NCBI GenBank assembly: GCA_963556195.1
Contig: OY744523.1
Coordinates: 73,689,288 to 73,753,287, forward strand
Origin: Sepiola atlantica
Lineage: Eukaryota > Mollusca > Cephalopoda > Sepiida > Sepiolidae
Direction of reading: 5' to 3'
DNA length: 64,000 nt
Shown piece by piece: positions 9,747 to 21,162 of this stretch (position 1 is its first letter; each line of letters opens with the position of its first letter). A model generated the notes under the pieces. That model saw only the letters and a list, made by a program, of their open reading frames with translations, had not been told where the DNA came from and ran no database searches. A program made the position numbers and the translations under genes.

Positions 9747-10945
9747 GACAAGCATTTATTTATGAAAATAAGACTTTTATAGTTAAGGATAGCCCAAATA
9801 GCCTATAATTTTTCTCCATTTCTCCTGAACACTAGCCAAGTCTAATAATATTAAATCAGCAGTGACAATGGGTGTATAGGCATATCATATCACTTAGTAC
9901 AAGCATTTATTTATGAAAATCTGACTTTTATAGTTAAGGATAGCCCAAATATCCTATAATTTTTCTTTATTTCTCCTAAACACTAGCCAAGTCTAATAAT
10001 ATTAAATCAGCAGTGACAACGGGTGTATAGGCATATCATATCACTTAGTACAAGCATTTATTTATGAAAATCTGACTTTTATAGTTAAGGATAGCCCAAA
10101 TAGCCTATAATTTTTCTTTATTTCTCCTAAACACTAGCCAAGTCTAATAATATTAAATCAGCAGTGACAACGGGTGTATAGGCATATCATATCACTTAGT
10201 ACAAGCATTTATTTATGAAAATCAGACTTTTATAGTTAAGGATAGCACAAATAGCCTATAATTTTTCTTTATTTCTCCTGAACACTAGCCAAGTCTAATA
10301 ATATTAAATCAGCAGTGACAATGGGTGTATAGGCATATCATATCACTTAGTACAAGCATTTATTTATGAAAATCTGACTTTTATAGTTAAGGATAGCCCA
10401 AATATCCTATAATTTTTCTTTATTTCTCCTAAACACTAGCCAAGTCTAATAATATTAAATCAGCAGTGACAACGAGTGTATAGGCATATCATATCACTTA
10501 GTACAAGCATTTATTTATTAAAATCTGACTTTTATAGTTAAGGATAGCCCAAATATCCTATAATTTTTCTTTATTTCTCCTAAACACTAGCCAAGTCTAA
10601 TAATATTAAATCAGCAGTGACAACGGGTGTATAGGCATATCATATCACTTAGTACAAGCATTTATTTATTAAAATCAGACTTTTATAGTTAAGGATAGCA
10701 CAAATAGCCTATAATTTTTCTCCATTTCTCCTGAACACTAGCCAAGTCTAATAATATTAAATCAGCAGTGACAATGGGTGTATAGGCATATCATATCACT
10801 TAGTACAAGCATTTATTTATGAAAATCTGACTTTTATAGTTAAGGATAGCCCAAATAGCCTATAATTTTTCTCCATTTCCCCTGAACACTAGCCAAGTCT
10901 AATAATATTAAATCAGCAGTGACAATGAAGATATAGGTGTAGAAT
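9747..10945 (+). repeat. 151-bp satellite, about eight units
   Basis: The phrase 'acaagcatttattta' recurs at 9748, 9899, 10050, 10201, 10352, 10503, 10654 and 10805, exactly 151 bp apart. Units differ by a few substitutions. The first unit's start and the last unit's end diverge. There is no open frame or promoter motif. Confidence 0.97.
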
Positions 10946-11861
10946 ATAGAAAATTGATTTAAATAAGTGTTGCTAAGTTATGCGTCAGTCAATGTGGTAG
11001 ATAGTGTTATAACCGAGTTTATCAGAAACATTAAAATCCGGAATGGTTCGCAATAAGGCTTATTACTTTTAAATAAATAGATAAATTGACTTTAGACACA
11101 CGTATGTAAATTACATGACAATGCTGAAAAAAGAGTCACTATTTTTAAAATGGTCAGAGGCTTTAAGAAATATTAGCGTGGTTAAAATTAACATAGTGAG
11201 AGGGGGCGAGAAAAATACATAGATAGGAGAGAGAGAAAGAGATGGTTAATTAATTATAAATTATGTTTAACAATTAAAACAGAATTTTATTTCCAAACCT
11301 AACTCAATCTCAGAACTAAAGTACATTTGAGCATGTATTTTGTGTTATAAAAGTATATATGAAAAAGCATTCGGGAAACAAACATTGATCAACTCGCTTA
11401 GTAATAATAGATCATTCTATCATCTTTAAAAAGCCAAAGAATTCCAAATCTCATAAGAAAAGACGTCATGGAAAAATATCGCATTTTTTGTCAAGTGATC
11501 ATTTGCATTTGCATTGAGCAAACAAAAACAGACAAAAAGTAGGTGACAAACAATTATTCAACATTTTAAAATTAACACTTGACTGAATCTCAAAAGGTAT
11601 TATTCATTGGTGGTGACATCAGTAAAATTCTTAAATGCTAAACTGCATGCAAGGTCAAATTTCAATAGAGATGGCTATAGTATTACAATTCTGCATGTTC
11701 ACTCCCATAAAGGAAGAAGTTTGTTTTTTAAGAGACCTGCAACTTTTTATGATCCCAAAACGTTTCTAATGACGTTTATTTTAATAATTGCTATAGAGAA
11801 TTATACAGCAGTGCTTATTTCTTCAGTAAGACTAGCACAGCCTTTTAATTTGTACTAACAG
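10946..11861. other. no gene; one old repeat fragment
   Basis: AT-rich. About 11270-11400 resembles 18100-18230 ('actcaatct', 'tgtattttgtgtta'). A small open frame at 11607-11858 has no recognisable content. Confidence 0.45.
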
Positions 11862-12384
11862 GGGTACCCGGCGTTGCCCGGGGCTTCCCCTCCCGCGTTT
11901 CCCCCCTCTCTCTCCACAAGTAAAAGTGTAATTATCTCTCTCTTCCCCGGGCAAATCCCCTCTCCTTTGCACCACTATCTTCCCGTTCTCTCCCTTCTGC
12001 GGGCAAAAGTTTGTCTTCCACGGTGCCCCCCCCCCCCCCCCCACTGGCTTCACCTCTCCCGTTTTCCCTTCCCTTTCTGCAATTATCTCTCTCTTCCCCG
12101 GGCAAAAGCTGTGTCTTACACGGTCACCCCCTCTCCCTTGCCCCACTATCTCCCCCTCCTTCTGCAGGCAAAAAATGTGTCTTCCCCTCATCCGGTCGCT
12201 CCCCTCTACCTCATCTCAGTCTTCCCACTCGCTCTCCCCGCCTTCCCCTTACCACCCCTCTCCCCGCCGTCCCCTCACCACTCCTCCCCCCCATTGTCCT
12301 GGGCAAAAGTAAATACTAACCCTGTCTTCCCCCTCCCCCCTTACATGTATATTTAGGTCACCGTTAAAAAAGAAATTGTGCAAG

Positions 12385-12460
12385 TCGACTTGTATCGAAC
12401 GCTAAACCTTTGGATAATGGACCTGCTTCTCTAACCACAGGACTACGGAAAGCCAATATA
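12385..12460 (-). repeat. tRNA-derived SINE head (left arm)
   Basis: Reverse complement shows 'gtagtcctgtggttaga' (A-box region) and 'gcgttcgatac' (degenerate B box). It mirrors the better preserved copy at 13906-13990. Confidence 0.55.
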
Positions 12461-13485
12461 AAATATTACGAAAAATAAGTCAGTCAAACAAAGTCTAAAG
12501 CTGACATGCGTTTAATGTGTTTAATGTGTGCACGCATGCACAGATCGTATCCCCGCTAAAAGGCGACCAAATTTATTGCCCCCCACCCCCCGTCACACAT
12601 TTTGGGGCATTTCTATACGAAGAAATCAATGTTTTTTTTCCAATTTTTCGATATTATGCCCCTGAAAGCTGGAGGATTCAGAAAATGTCAACTTTATGGT
12701 AATTGTCGCGTATCTTGGAAGCCTGGTCATATCTAGTGTTGCCAATGAAACAGAATGCAAGACATGTTTTAGTTTATTATTATGCATCTTTGGACAGCTC
12801 TTATTTTAATATCACTAATCACGTTTCAACTTTAGATAAAAAAAGCAAACTAATAAGACATTCACACATCGATTCGCATGTGACAGCGAGAAGCCTGAGA
12901 AATAGAAACACTTTAAAAGGAGGTCATATTCTTGAAATAATATTAGATTTTAGTGATTGAGGAATAAAACTGGAAACAAGTTAGATTTAACCCCCTCCAC
13001 CCCCAAAAAGATTCTTCCTGTAATCCAATGTTCAGTTTTCCTTTCTTAAAATTCAATATATTCCTGCATTGTTATAGCCTTCTAATAAAGTACCTGTATG
13101 TAATATATACACACACATATATATATGTCTTATGAGTCATTTTAAACAAAGAAAGAAAATGCAGTTTAAATTTCCAGGGATTCTAATTAACTCCAAAATA
13201 TTGCAGATTTAGCACTCGCATAAGCCGACTTACCATTGGAAAATTTACAAATAAAAAAGGGGATTCAAGTATATAACAGTGAAACCAAAACAGGGGACCT
13301 TAACTTAAATTGTGAAATATTGTGAAGTAAATAAATAATAATAATAATTATAATAAAACATTACCTTTAAGACTACAATGTGATATGGTAATTTGCATAT
13401 GAAATAATAATACTAATTATAATAATAATAATACTATTAAAACACTACACCTAAAAACCATTCTGTGATATGGTAGTTAGCATAT

Positions 13486-13488
<3 letters not shown>

Positions 13489-13522
<34 letters not shown>
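13489..13522. repeat. (AT)n microsatellite
   Basis: Uninterrupted TA dinucleotides inside the central part of the composite. Confidence 0.9.
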
Positions 13523-13524
<2 letters not shown>

Positions 13525-13905
13525 TATCTCCGTACGATAGATTCAAAATGGTAGCTTGATTAGAATTCTGTCATCCAATTATGGGGGGAGGGAATCACAT
13601 GTGAGTGTTGTCTGCTTTCTGTTTTTTTCATGAGCTTTCTGTAAGATATAACATCTTTATAAGGCTTCCAAGATACTCGACAACTGCCATAAAATTGACA
13701 TTTTCTGAATCCTCCTTTCGAGCACATAATATCGAAAAATTGAAATAAAAACATTGATTTCTTCGTATAGAAATGCCCCAAAATGTGTGATGGGGGCAAT
13801 AAATTTGGTCGCCTTCAGGCGGATAGTACAATCTGCGCATGCATGCATAAAACACATGCCAGCTTCAGACTTTGTTTAAGTGACCTATTTTTCATGAGAT
13901 TTTAT

Positions 13906-13990
13906 ACTCGCTTCCGTGGTCCTGTGGTTATCGACGAAGGTCCAAGAATGTGAGGTTTATGGTTCGATCCCAGTCGTCTCTCAGAATTTT
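13906..13990 (+). repeat. tRNA-derived SINE head (right arm)
   Basis: A box TGGTCCTGTGG near 13916 and B box GGTTCGATCCC near 13962 in a tRNA-length segment. No hammerhead core follows it, unlike SINE families A and C. It is not a functional tRNA: no acceptor-stem pairing or clean anticodon arm is visible. Confidence 0.65.
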
Positions 13991-14439
13991 TTTTTTAACA
14001 GTGACTTAAATATACATCGAAGGGGGGGGGGAAGAGACAACTTTTGCCCCGGGTAACCGGGAAAGAGCGAGATTGTTACACTTTTGCCTATGGGTAGGGT
14101 GGGGGGGGAGTTGGGCATAGAGAGGGGGATGTGCGGATGAGGGGGGGCTGCAAGACAGTGAGGCGAGGGGGGAACAATGGGGAGGGAGGAAAGGTGAGAG
14201 GAGGGAGGGCGGAGAGAGGGGGTGAGTGGGAAGACAGTGGGGCGAGGGAGAGGGCGGGGATCGAGATGAGGGACACTAAGGAAGAGACAGCTTTTGCCCC
14301 AGGCAACGGGAGGAAGAGATTGTTACATTTTTGCCTACGGGGGGGGGGGGGGGGGCAACGCCGGGTACCTTTTGCTAGTATATAAGAAATTATTGTTATT
14401 TTGTTTAACAGCACATTTTTCTAAACAGATGTTTTAATT

Positions 14440-15390
14440 TTGTATTTCGAATGTCTTGATTAAGTCATTCCTCTTTCTCTCTATTAAAGTAGTTAAATCT
14501 AAGAATTCCAACTTTTTTTTTAAATTGAGGTCTTTTTTTCACATTATTATAATTTTAACTTTTTTTCACAAATTGCCATATTTAGCAACTTGTACAGAAT
14601 TGAACATGAGGTTTTATTAAAGTGATAAAAATTCTTCATTTAAATTGTCCTCTTTTATTGCTTGTTTATGTTATTTGACTTTACTTCTGTTAGCTAGGTC
14701 TATCTAATTCTATGGTGTTAAAAAGATATGAAATAAACATCTGTTGAAAAAGAGAACCCAGGCCTTTTATTAACTAAATCTGATACATCTTACATCAGGT
14801 GCACAGGATTGAGTATAATATTCAAGATGAGATCTTATTAAAGTCTTAAATGTTCTTATCATATTTGCTTATCTTGAAATTCAATGAAAAAAACAACAAC
14901 AAAAAACAACATCTTAACAAAAACAAAGAAAAACCCTGCAATATATTGTAGTAAACGCATGGAGATGAGATACCAACTGGCCTGTTCAGATACTCCCTAT
15001 CTTTCTCTCTCTGTTCTGTTCTTACACTGCCCTTTCCTTTTCTTCTTTCTTTTCTTTACTTCCTTTTCCTTGCAGCACATTTTACATAACGTTTTACAAC
15101 ACATTCTTATAGACTTCGAGCAGGTACTCGTCTTCATTATCATAGTCCTGAAGATAAAACAAAAGTAATAATTATAAAAAAATCGAATAAATCGTAAAAT
15201 TGAGAATTCCAAAATCTTTATGATATTCAATATATTTTAAACTCAATCAATAATTTCGCTGAATAACCTCAAGATTAACTATTATGAAAGAGACAGTATT
15301 TGTATTTTTTGCTGCTTAATCAATGATGTTTTTGAATTTTGTTTAGTTTCAGGATTAATGTGAATTATTATCACTTGTGACATTGTAGAA
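14440..15390 (+). repeat. duplicated upstream block, copy 1
   Basis: Shares with 16560-17165, in the same order, 'taaagtagttaaa', 'acaaattgccatattt', 'tcttttattgcttg' and 'agtttcaggattaatgtga'. The last phrase carries a polypyrimidine-AG splice-acceptor-like site (AG at 15351-15352) that matches the one before B4GALT7 exon 1. The block holds no exon of its own. The short frame 14884-15168 is low complexity. Confidence 0.6.
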
Positions 15391-15689
15391 ATAGGCATTT
15401 CTCATAAGTAATGACAAAGTCTATCCATACATAATATATCAACTTTATTTATTTGAACAAGCAAAAGTAGACAGTTGAGAAGGATAAGATTAATAAATGT
15501 GCAATGGTCTAGACGAAGAAAGTGTTGCATGTCTGTGGATTTGTAAGTTTGTGAGACGGACAAGCTTTCGCTATATTTAGAAATCCATAACTGTGACTTA
15601 TGTTGTTTTTCTGAGATTCCAGTAGCCAGGGGTAGAGTCAAAGTTCGTTTGCCCAAGAATATGTATAGCAGTTAGTAACACTATGTTGT

Positions 15690-16340
15690 TGGTTGGTTGG
15701 TTGTCTTACGGCATATCAACCCTTTTCGGGTTATTTAATGCCAAATCCGGTTATTTTGGTAGAAGTTTTTATGTTTCAAGTCCTTTATATCTTCAAATAT
15801 CTATTCAAGGTGTTTGGTTCGATTGTTTTGTAAAGAAAAATTGTTGTTTTTGCAAAACAAGATTGAGTTTTGCAAAGGGGAGCAAAATGGGGGGGGGGGG
15901 AAATAAAAAATAAAGTAACATCAATGTTTTGTTTGGTTTATGGCATAAAAGCCATCTAGGGGTTATTTAATGCTGACTAATGTTGTTAAATGAAGTCCCA
16001 AGGTAGGTCAATTTATTTTATATTGTTGTAGAGAAAAAAAAAATGAGATTAAATTTTTTTGAATAGTCCAACTTCTTTAATGAAGTCTAAGATTTTGGTC
16101 GGATTTGTGTCTTTAAAAACAGGTAATTTAGATTTTTCGAGTTGCAGTATTTCCTTCGGCTTTGTTGTAGATCCTGACAGTCTATTAATATATGTTTAAC
16201 TGTAAAAGGTTCTTGACATGATATACACATTGGGGACTCTTCACCTTTAAATAAATGTTGTGAAGTACATGGGTTCCTGTGGCAAATTGGGGCCATCACT
16301 ACATCTGCTTGATGACAACGTTCGGGCTCTTGCTTATATA
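15690..16340 (-). pseudogene. LINE 3' end fragments with C-terminal Cys-rich tail
   Basis: Read on the minus strand, 16299-16087 encodes FKGEESPMCISCQEPFTVKH and ILIDCQDLQQSRRKYC. This is the Cys/His-rich tail seen at the end of I- and jockey-group LINE ORF2. Downstream on that strand are two tail copies with 'aataacccgaaaaggg' and 'gttgatatgccgtaa', typical of mollusc LINE/SINE 3' ends. A similar tail is at 27935-28020. Truncated and inactive. Confidence 0.6.
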
Positions 16341-16559
16341 AATAATGCGAACAAGTGCCTGACTCTCACAGGTGATGCCTTCCAATTGGTTGTAGTTCGA
16401 TATAGGCAACCAATCGAGATCGAATATTTTGATCCAATCAGTATTACGTATTTAAACCAAGTAAACATTGAATATCTTTTCATTGAATATATTTGTTTTT
16501 TGTTTTCTTTTCACCTCTTTTTTTTCTTGTTAACTATACTGCACACTCACCAGAAATTC

Positions 16560-17165
16560 TATTAATTAGTTTGAATGTTTCACCTCATTCTTCTCTAGTA
16601 AAGTAGTTAAACCTAAAGATCCCAACCTATCTTTGTAATTGAGATTTTATAATCCTTTTATTAGTTTAGACACGTTTCATTGTACATCTTCAAATTTTAA
16701 TATTATATCCCAATTCCCATGTCTAGTTACTAAGATCCAGGATTTAATACAATTTTCTACACGAGTTTTATTGAAGTTGTAAATATTTTTCATTCAAATT
16801 TTTTATAATTGAGGTCCTTTATTCCCGTTATTATTTTAGTCATTTTTTTTCTGTGCACCTGCGAATTTTTACTTTTTTTTACAAATTGCCATATTTAGCT
16901 ACTTGTGAAGTCATAAATATTCTTCATTTAAATTGTTCTCTTTTATTGCTTGTTTATATCATTTGATTTGACTTTTGTAAGCTAAAATTGTTGCTGTTAC
17001 TACTACTACTACTACTACTACTACTGGAACGAATTCCACATATTTGTATTTTTTCCTATTGTTTCATCAATGATATTTTTGAATTGTGTTTAATTTTGTG
17101 TCTTTTTCTAGTTTCAGGATTAATGTGAATTGTGATTACCTGTGACAAGATTCTTACTGACTGTA
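16560..17165 (+). repeat. duplicated upstream block, copy 2, adjoining B4GALT7 exon 1
   Basis: Partner of 14440-15390. It ends with 'ttctagtttcag' (AG at 17116-17117), a good splice acceptor, followed by ~50 bases up to the B4GALT7 ATG. If used, the first coding exon is preceded by a non-coding 5' exon further upstream. A (CTA)n tract lies at 16998-17025. Confidence 0.55.
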
Positions 17166-17169
17166 GCCA

Positions 17170-17489
17170 ATGAAATGCATGGGCAATGCAAAACGAATTG
17201 TGACTCGACGATGTCTCTTCACATGCATTCTCTGCACTTGTCTTGTTACCCTCTATGTGGCTATTTACCCATTTCAAGATTCCTGCAATTGTCAAAGAAC
17301 GAACCGGGATAAAGAACCGAATGATCTGGATGACACAGACAAAAATAAATTGCATACTCTGGCATTGATCATACCATTACGAGACCGATTTGAAGAGCTG
17401 CTTGAATTTGCTTCGTACATGGACAGGTACCTTAATGAGCAACATGTCCAACACAAAGTGTTTGTTATCAATCAGGTTGACATCTATAG
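17170..17489 (+). CDS. B4GALT7: B4GALT7, first coding exon (residues 1-107)
   Basis: Xylosylprotein beta-1,4-galactosyltransferase 7 is a Golgi type II membrane enzyme that moves galactose from UDP-Gal to the xylose of proteoglycan core proteins. This step is needed for heparan and chondroitin sulfate. The exon encodes a short cytoplasmic tail, a hydrophobic signal anchor at about residues 15-35 (CLFTCILCTCLVTLYVAIY), a hydrophilic stem, and the start of the catalytic domain (ALIIPLRDRFEELLEF, 65-80; VFVINQVD, 97-104). The ATG is fixed by an in-frame TAG six bases upstream. The exon ends AG|GTAAGC in phase 2, splitting Arg107. An upstream splice acceptor at 17116 suggests a separate 5' UTR exon. 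Confidence 0.9.
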
Positions 17490-17599
17490 GTAAGCTATGT
17501 TTCGACTTTTTAGATTTACAGATACTAGATGAAGTACCTGTCTGTGTCAAGTTTACTCAAATTTCTATGTATGTCAACTCGACTCTAAAGCATATTTAC

Positions 17600-17940
17600 T
17601 TTAACATGGACAAATGGTGCAACGGATAAAGGTGTTAAATAACAATCAATTCGAAGTGACAATCTTCTAGATGTTGAATTATCAATCTTCACTACAGGTG
17701 ATACTAACTAAGAATAAAATAAAAATTATTTACTAAAGACTTCTACCCGGTCATGGTTGATGGAACGAGAACAATCTATATGTATATATGTTCTCGAGTT
17801 CAACAAGATACACCTGAAGAGGGTTAGAGGTTACATCTGTCGAAACGTGAGAATAACACCTAGATGAGAATAGTAGTCTGAATAATCCAAATAATACAAA
17901 TGATCCATCTTCATCTAAAATATTCTGAAACATATAATAA
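17600..17940 (+). mobile_element. SINE-like repeat family B, copy 1
   Basis: A degenerate tRNA-like head near 17610-17700 ('tggtgcaacggataaagg') is followed by a body containing 'ctacccggtcatggttga', then 'cctgaagagggttagagg' and 'gtcgaaacgtg', and a repetitive tail ('aatattctgaaacatataa', three copies). The reverse complement of 32335-32620 is the same element. The CTGAAGA...GAAAC spacing resembles a hammerhead core, but no stem III/cleavage triplet is evident. Confidence 0.6.
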
Positions 17941-18099
17941 AAATATTCTGAAACATATAATAAAAATATTCTGAAACATATAATAAAAATTTACTTTTAT
18001 TTTTAAACAGTAAACATGTTATTAGAATAAAAATAAATTGTAAATGACTTATCACTAAATAAATAGCATTTATCAATAATTATTTTTTCGCTAACTAAC

Positions 18100-18296
18100 A
18101 ATAAAAAAAAAGAAAAAAGATTGTATTTTAGTTTTTTCAAATGTAACTCAATCTAAAAAATAAGGAATAGTTTAGTATGTATTTTGTGTTATTAAAATAT
18201 ATAGGATAAGGCCTTAAGAAAATAAACGTTTACTATAATACATATATATATTATAACATTTAGTATAGTATATATATTAATATATATGTGTGTATG

Positions 18297-18340
<44 letters not shown>
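18100..18340. repeat. old repeat fragment and (AT)n tract
   Basis: 18100-18230 resembles 11270-11400. It is followed by TG/TA-rich sequence and an (AT)n run at 18301-18338. Intron of B4GALT7. Confidence 0.5.
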
Positions 18341-18341
<1 letters not shown>

Positions 18342-18544
18342 AACATATGATTAAAGAGATGTTTTTTTTAAATTCAAAGAGAAAAATAATGTAACATCGG
18401 AAGTTTCTATGTTGTGTGAAATGTTTTAATAACGTTCATTGTAAATGCATGCGCGACTAATATCAATTTGTATTTTATTGTAATCTAAAAAATAATGTAG
18501 ACCAACTAGTAAGTTAAAAAAAAGTATCTCGTTAATACCGTTTT

Positions 18545-18663
18545 CCGGTTTACATTGTGATGATGGTAGATATATACCTACCTATGCCACAGTTTCACAA
18601 GTAAATGGCTCAATTTTGATCATTTCTTTCAAGATTTGAACCCGTAACCTAGGTGCTAAAACA
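18545..18663 (-). repeat. SINE fragment with B-box
   Basis: Reverse complement shows GGGTTCAAATC, a good B box (near 18640), and a following body. The A-box half appears to have been cut off by the adjoining element at 18664. Class uncertain. Confidence 0.4.
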
Positions 18664-19055
18664 GGCTGATTGATTCAAGCAATCTACTTCCTCCTTGGCT
18701 TGACCAATCAGTGGCCTTCTCTTAGGCGAATTTCGGATGGCTAGCATAACTATATAAACACTTGAACCCCATCCGCTCTTTCTCTTTTGCCGCACGAGAC
18801 GCCTCTTCTCTCTCTTTCCTTCTTTGTCACTGCCAAACACATGTCTCCCTCTCCTGGGACGCAACAGACATCTTCCCGGGCCTTTGGCCCTGAGTTCGAC
18901 TTCGACAAGAAGACAAGAAGCCAAAATGGCTACTGCCTCACACATGTAGACTTGATATAACACACAAACACATAACTGCTTACATATGAACTAACTTTCA
19001 CACCGGTATACAGACATGCATACACACATGGACGCGTCCTGACACTGTAGCCGGT
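18664..19055 (+). mobile_element. dispersed element F, copy 1 (LTR-like)
   Basis: About 390 bp shared, inverted, with 44645-45000. It contains 'accaatcag' (CCAAT box), 'ctatataaacac' (TATA box about 50 bp later), a pyrimidine-rich stretch, and ends near 'ggtgtacaaac'. This promoter-like order would fit a solo LTR, but exact ends and target-site duplication are not clear. The minus-strand ORF 18649-18963 has no recognised domain. Confidence 0.5.
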
Positions 19056-20212
19056 GTACAAACATTTCAATATCATCAACAATTCTCTTTTCCCCACGGG
19101 GGAATTATAATAACGGGTAATCCCATAATTTTGCCTTCGTCAGTATCTCATTTACACACGAACATTTCCTCTTCGTCACCTCATCCATCTTACAGTAGTA
19201 CAGTTTCGACTTCAGATACCAAATCTTCATTAGATGTTTAAACGTTCGTTCAGTTTTATTTTACAAAAGAAATAGTAAATATATTTTTCTTTTCGGAAAT
19301 AGACAGTAAAAGAAAAAAATATATCTTTGTAATTATTTCTTTTAATTTTTTATTTTTTGTTTTAAAATTTCCCTGAAACAAAAGTTATTCTTGGAATAAT
19401 TTCTTGATTTTTTTTCTTTTCGTTTTCATTTTTTCTTTTTGTTCCAATTGCAATTTTTAGTTTTACTTATAATAATGAATTTTTATTTTAAATGTAATCA
19501 ATTTGGCATAATACATTGCAATTTTGGCGCAGTTGCACATTACGAGGCAAATTAATTCTTCAGTTTTAATGAAAACAAAAAATTGAAATTGCCTTTTTGT
19601 CAGATTTTGTGAAGAAATAAAATGGAGTTATCTCCCTCCCATTTGCATCGTAATGTAATTTTAACGATTAATTGAATATATTGACTAAATGTGATTTACA
19701 GAAAGTCAATTGTTCAGTAAAAGTCTAATTTTACACACGTAAAAAGTTAATATAAACTGTTTAAATCTGTTTCAAACACATTTTTATCCAAGGGACAGTA
19801 CTTCGTAATAATAAAAAGTTATTTCCCTTGAAGGTCTGATGCAACAATATTCGCTGCATTTTCTTTTCATTATAATGCTAAAACTGTGATGATTTAGCTT
19901 GCTTGTTTGCACGTTGAACCTTTTAAATGGTGGGAGAAAGAGGAACTAACACGAGAAGAGGCTGGAAGAGGAGAATGAGGCAGTAGTAGTAGTTGTAACA
20001 GCAACATGAAGAGGATAACGTAAATGAATAAATGATGTAATTAAATAAGAAAAGGAAAATTATAGAACATAAAATGGTAATATAGGGGTCAGGACTGGGA
20101 GCAGGAGTAGACGGGGGTTATCATTCATTACTGAGAAAGGTGGGCCTTCTAGTTTATTATAAAAAAGATATTAAGTGATACTTAATTTATATTGTTAGTT
20201 GAAAGAATCGAT

Positions 20213-20213
<1 letters not shown>
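19056..20213. other. no gene seen (intron)
   Basis: AT-rich intronic DNA of B4GALT7 with no recognisable repeat except short homopolymer runs. Confidence 0.5.
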
Positions 20214-20258
<45 letters not shown>

Positions 20259-20430
20259 CATAAAAATACATACATATATATGTATTTTTATGTAATTATT
20301 TTTATTGGTGATTGCAGCGTTCGTTGTTTTTTTGTTTTGCTTACTACTACTTCGATTGTCTCACTTCCTAAGTGATTAAGATGCAAAAAATTGCATTATT
20401 AGTCGTCCTTAACTTTATAGGACGTATTTT
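20214..20430 (-). repeat. (AT)n tract plus repeat E, inverted copy
   Basis: An (AT)n run (20214-20254) followed by the reverse complement of the sequence at 9106-9220. The AT tract is again at the repeat's tail end. Confidence 0.65.
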
Positions 20431-20469
20431 TCGTTAACATACATATTTTTATTTATTAAATAAATATAT

Positions 20470-21010
20470 ATATATATAATGATCTACCTATGGACGGATC
20501 ATTATTTTTTTTATTTATTCAAAAATCTTTTTTATGAACGGATCATTATGAATTTTGGAATATATATTCTAGGCAACACGGTAACATGGGCACATTATTT
20601 TTTTTTGTTATAAATGTTAACATTTAGGTAGTGCATATAATTTTTTTTATTTATTCAAAAATCTATTTTATGAACGGATCATTATGAATTTTGGAATATG
20701 TTTTTTTTTTGCTAAACTTTACCATTTAGAGGGTGCGCGCACTCAAACTCGCATCCACACGTCTAAATACTTTTACAATAAGTTAGATACAAAAAATTTA
20801 ATAGAGAAAAGAGTTGCTCTACATCAAATTTTGAATTATATTTAGTAATAGATTTTTAAAAGGATTTGTGCGTGCATGACTGTAAATAATATGCATGTGT
20901 TTGATAAAATCCTAAACTATTAAACTTAGCATTATGGAATATGCATTCTAGGTAGCAAGGTGAGTAACATGGGCAGATTATTTATTTTTTTTGTAAATTT
21001 TACGATTTAG
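20470..21010 (+). repeat. local repeats of a 'gaacggatcattatgaat' module
   Basis: The module and its neighbours ('ttggaatat', 'ctaggcaacacggtaacat', 'atttaggtagtgc') occur two to three times between 20490 and 21010. A fragment recurs near 28728-28770. Class unknown. Confidence 0.5.
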
Positions 21011-21120
21011 GAGGTGCCGCTGAAACCGTACCATACTCCCTAATGAAACAAAAAACCTTTAAATTTTAAATTAATGATATATTTAATGCTTACAACTGTT
21101 ATGGCATGGGTATTTTATGA

Positions 21121-21121
<1 letters not shown>

Positions 21122-21156
<35 letters not shown>
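21122..21156. repeat. (AT)n microsatellite
   Basis: Uninterrupted TA dinucleotides. Confidence 0.9.

Positions 21157-21162
<6 letters not shown>

Larger units (their letters stand above)
11862..14378. mobile_element. large inverted composite with Helitron-like outer ends
   Basis: The left outer end 'gtacccggcgttgcccgggg' (11864) is complemented by the right outer end 'gggcaacgccgggtacc' (about 14353-14369), followed by CTAG at 14375-14378. Further in, 12490-12725 and 13655-13880 are inverted copies, as are the tRNA-like segments near 12385-12460 and 13906-13990. C-rich or G-rich strings border each arm. The centre (about 12730-13560) is single-copy AT-rich DNA. I read it as inverted duplication of a Helitron-like element that carries a SINE. 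Confidence 0.6.

Noticed and set aside
11874..12356. Proline-rich ORFs in the C-rich stretch
   Set aside because: Low-complexity C-rich DNA gives Pro/Leu/Ser frames on all phases; the DNA is a repeat arm.
13906..13990. Functional tRNA gene
   Set aside because: A and B boxes are good but acceptor and anticodon arms do not pair, and the same sequence is mirrored in the other arm of a repeat; it is a SINE head. Other B-box hits were judged likewise.
18649..18963. Minus-strand 104-codon ORF
   Set aside because: Lies within dispersed element F and is not conserved as an open frame in the copy at 44645-45000.
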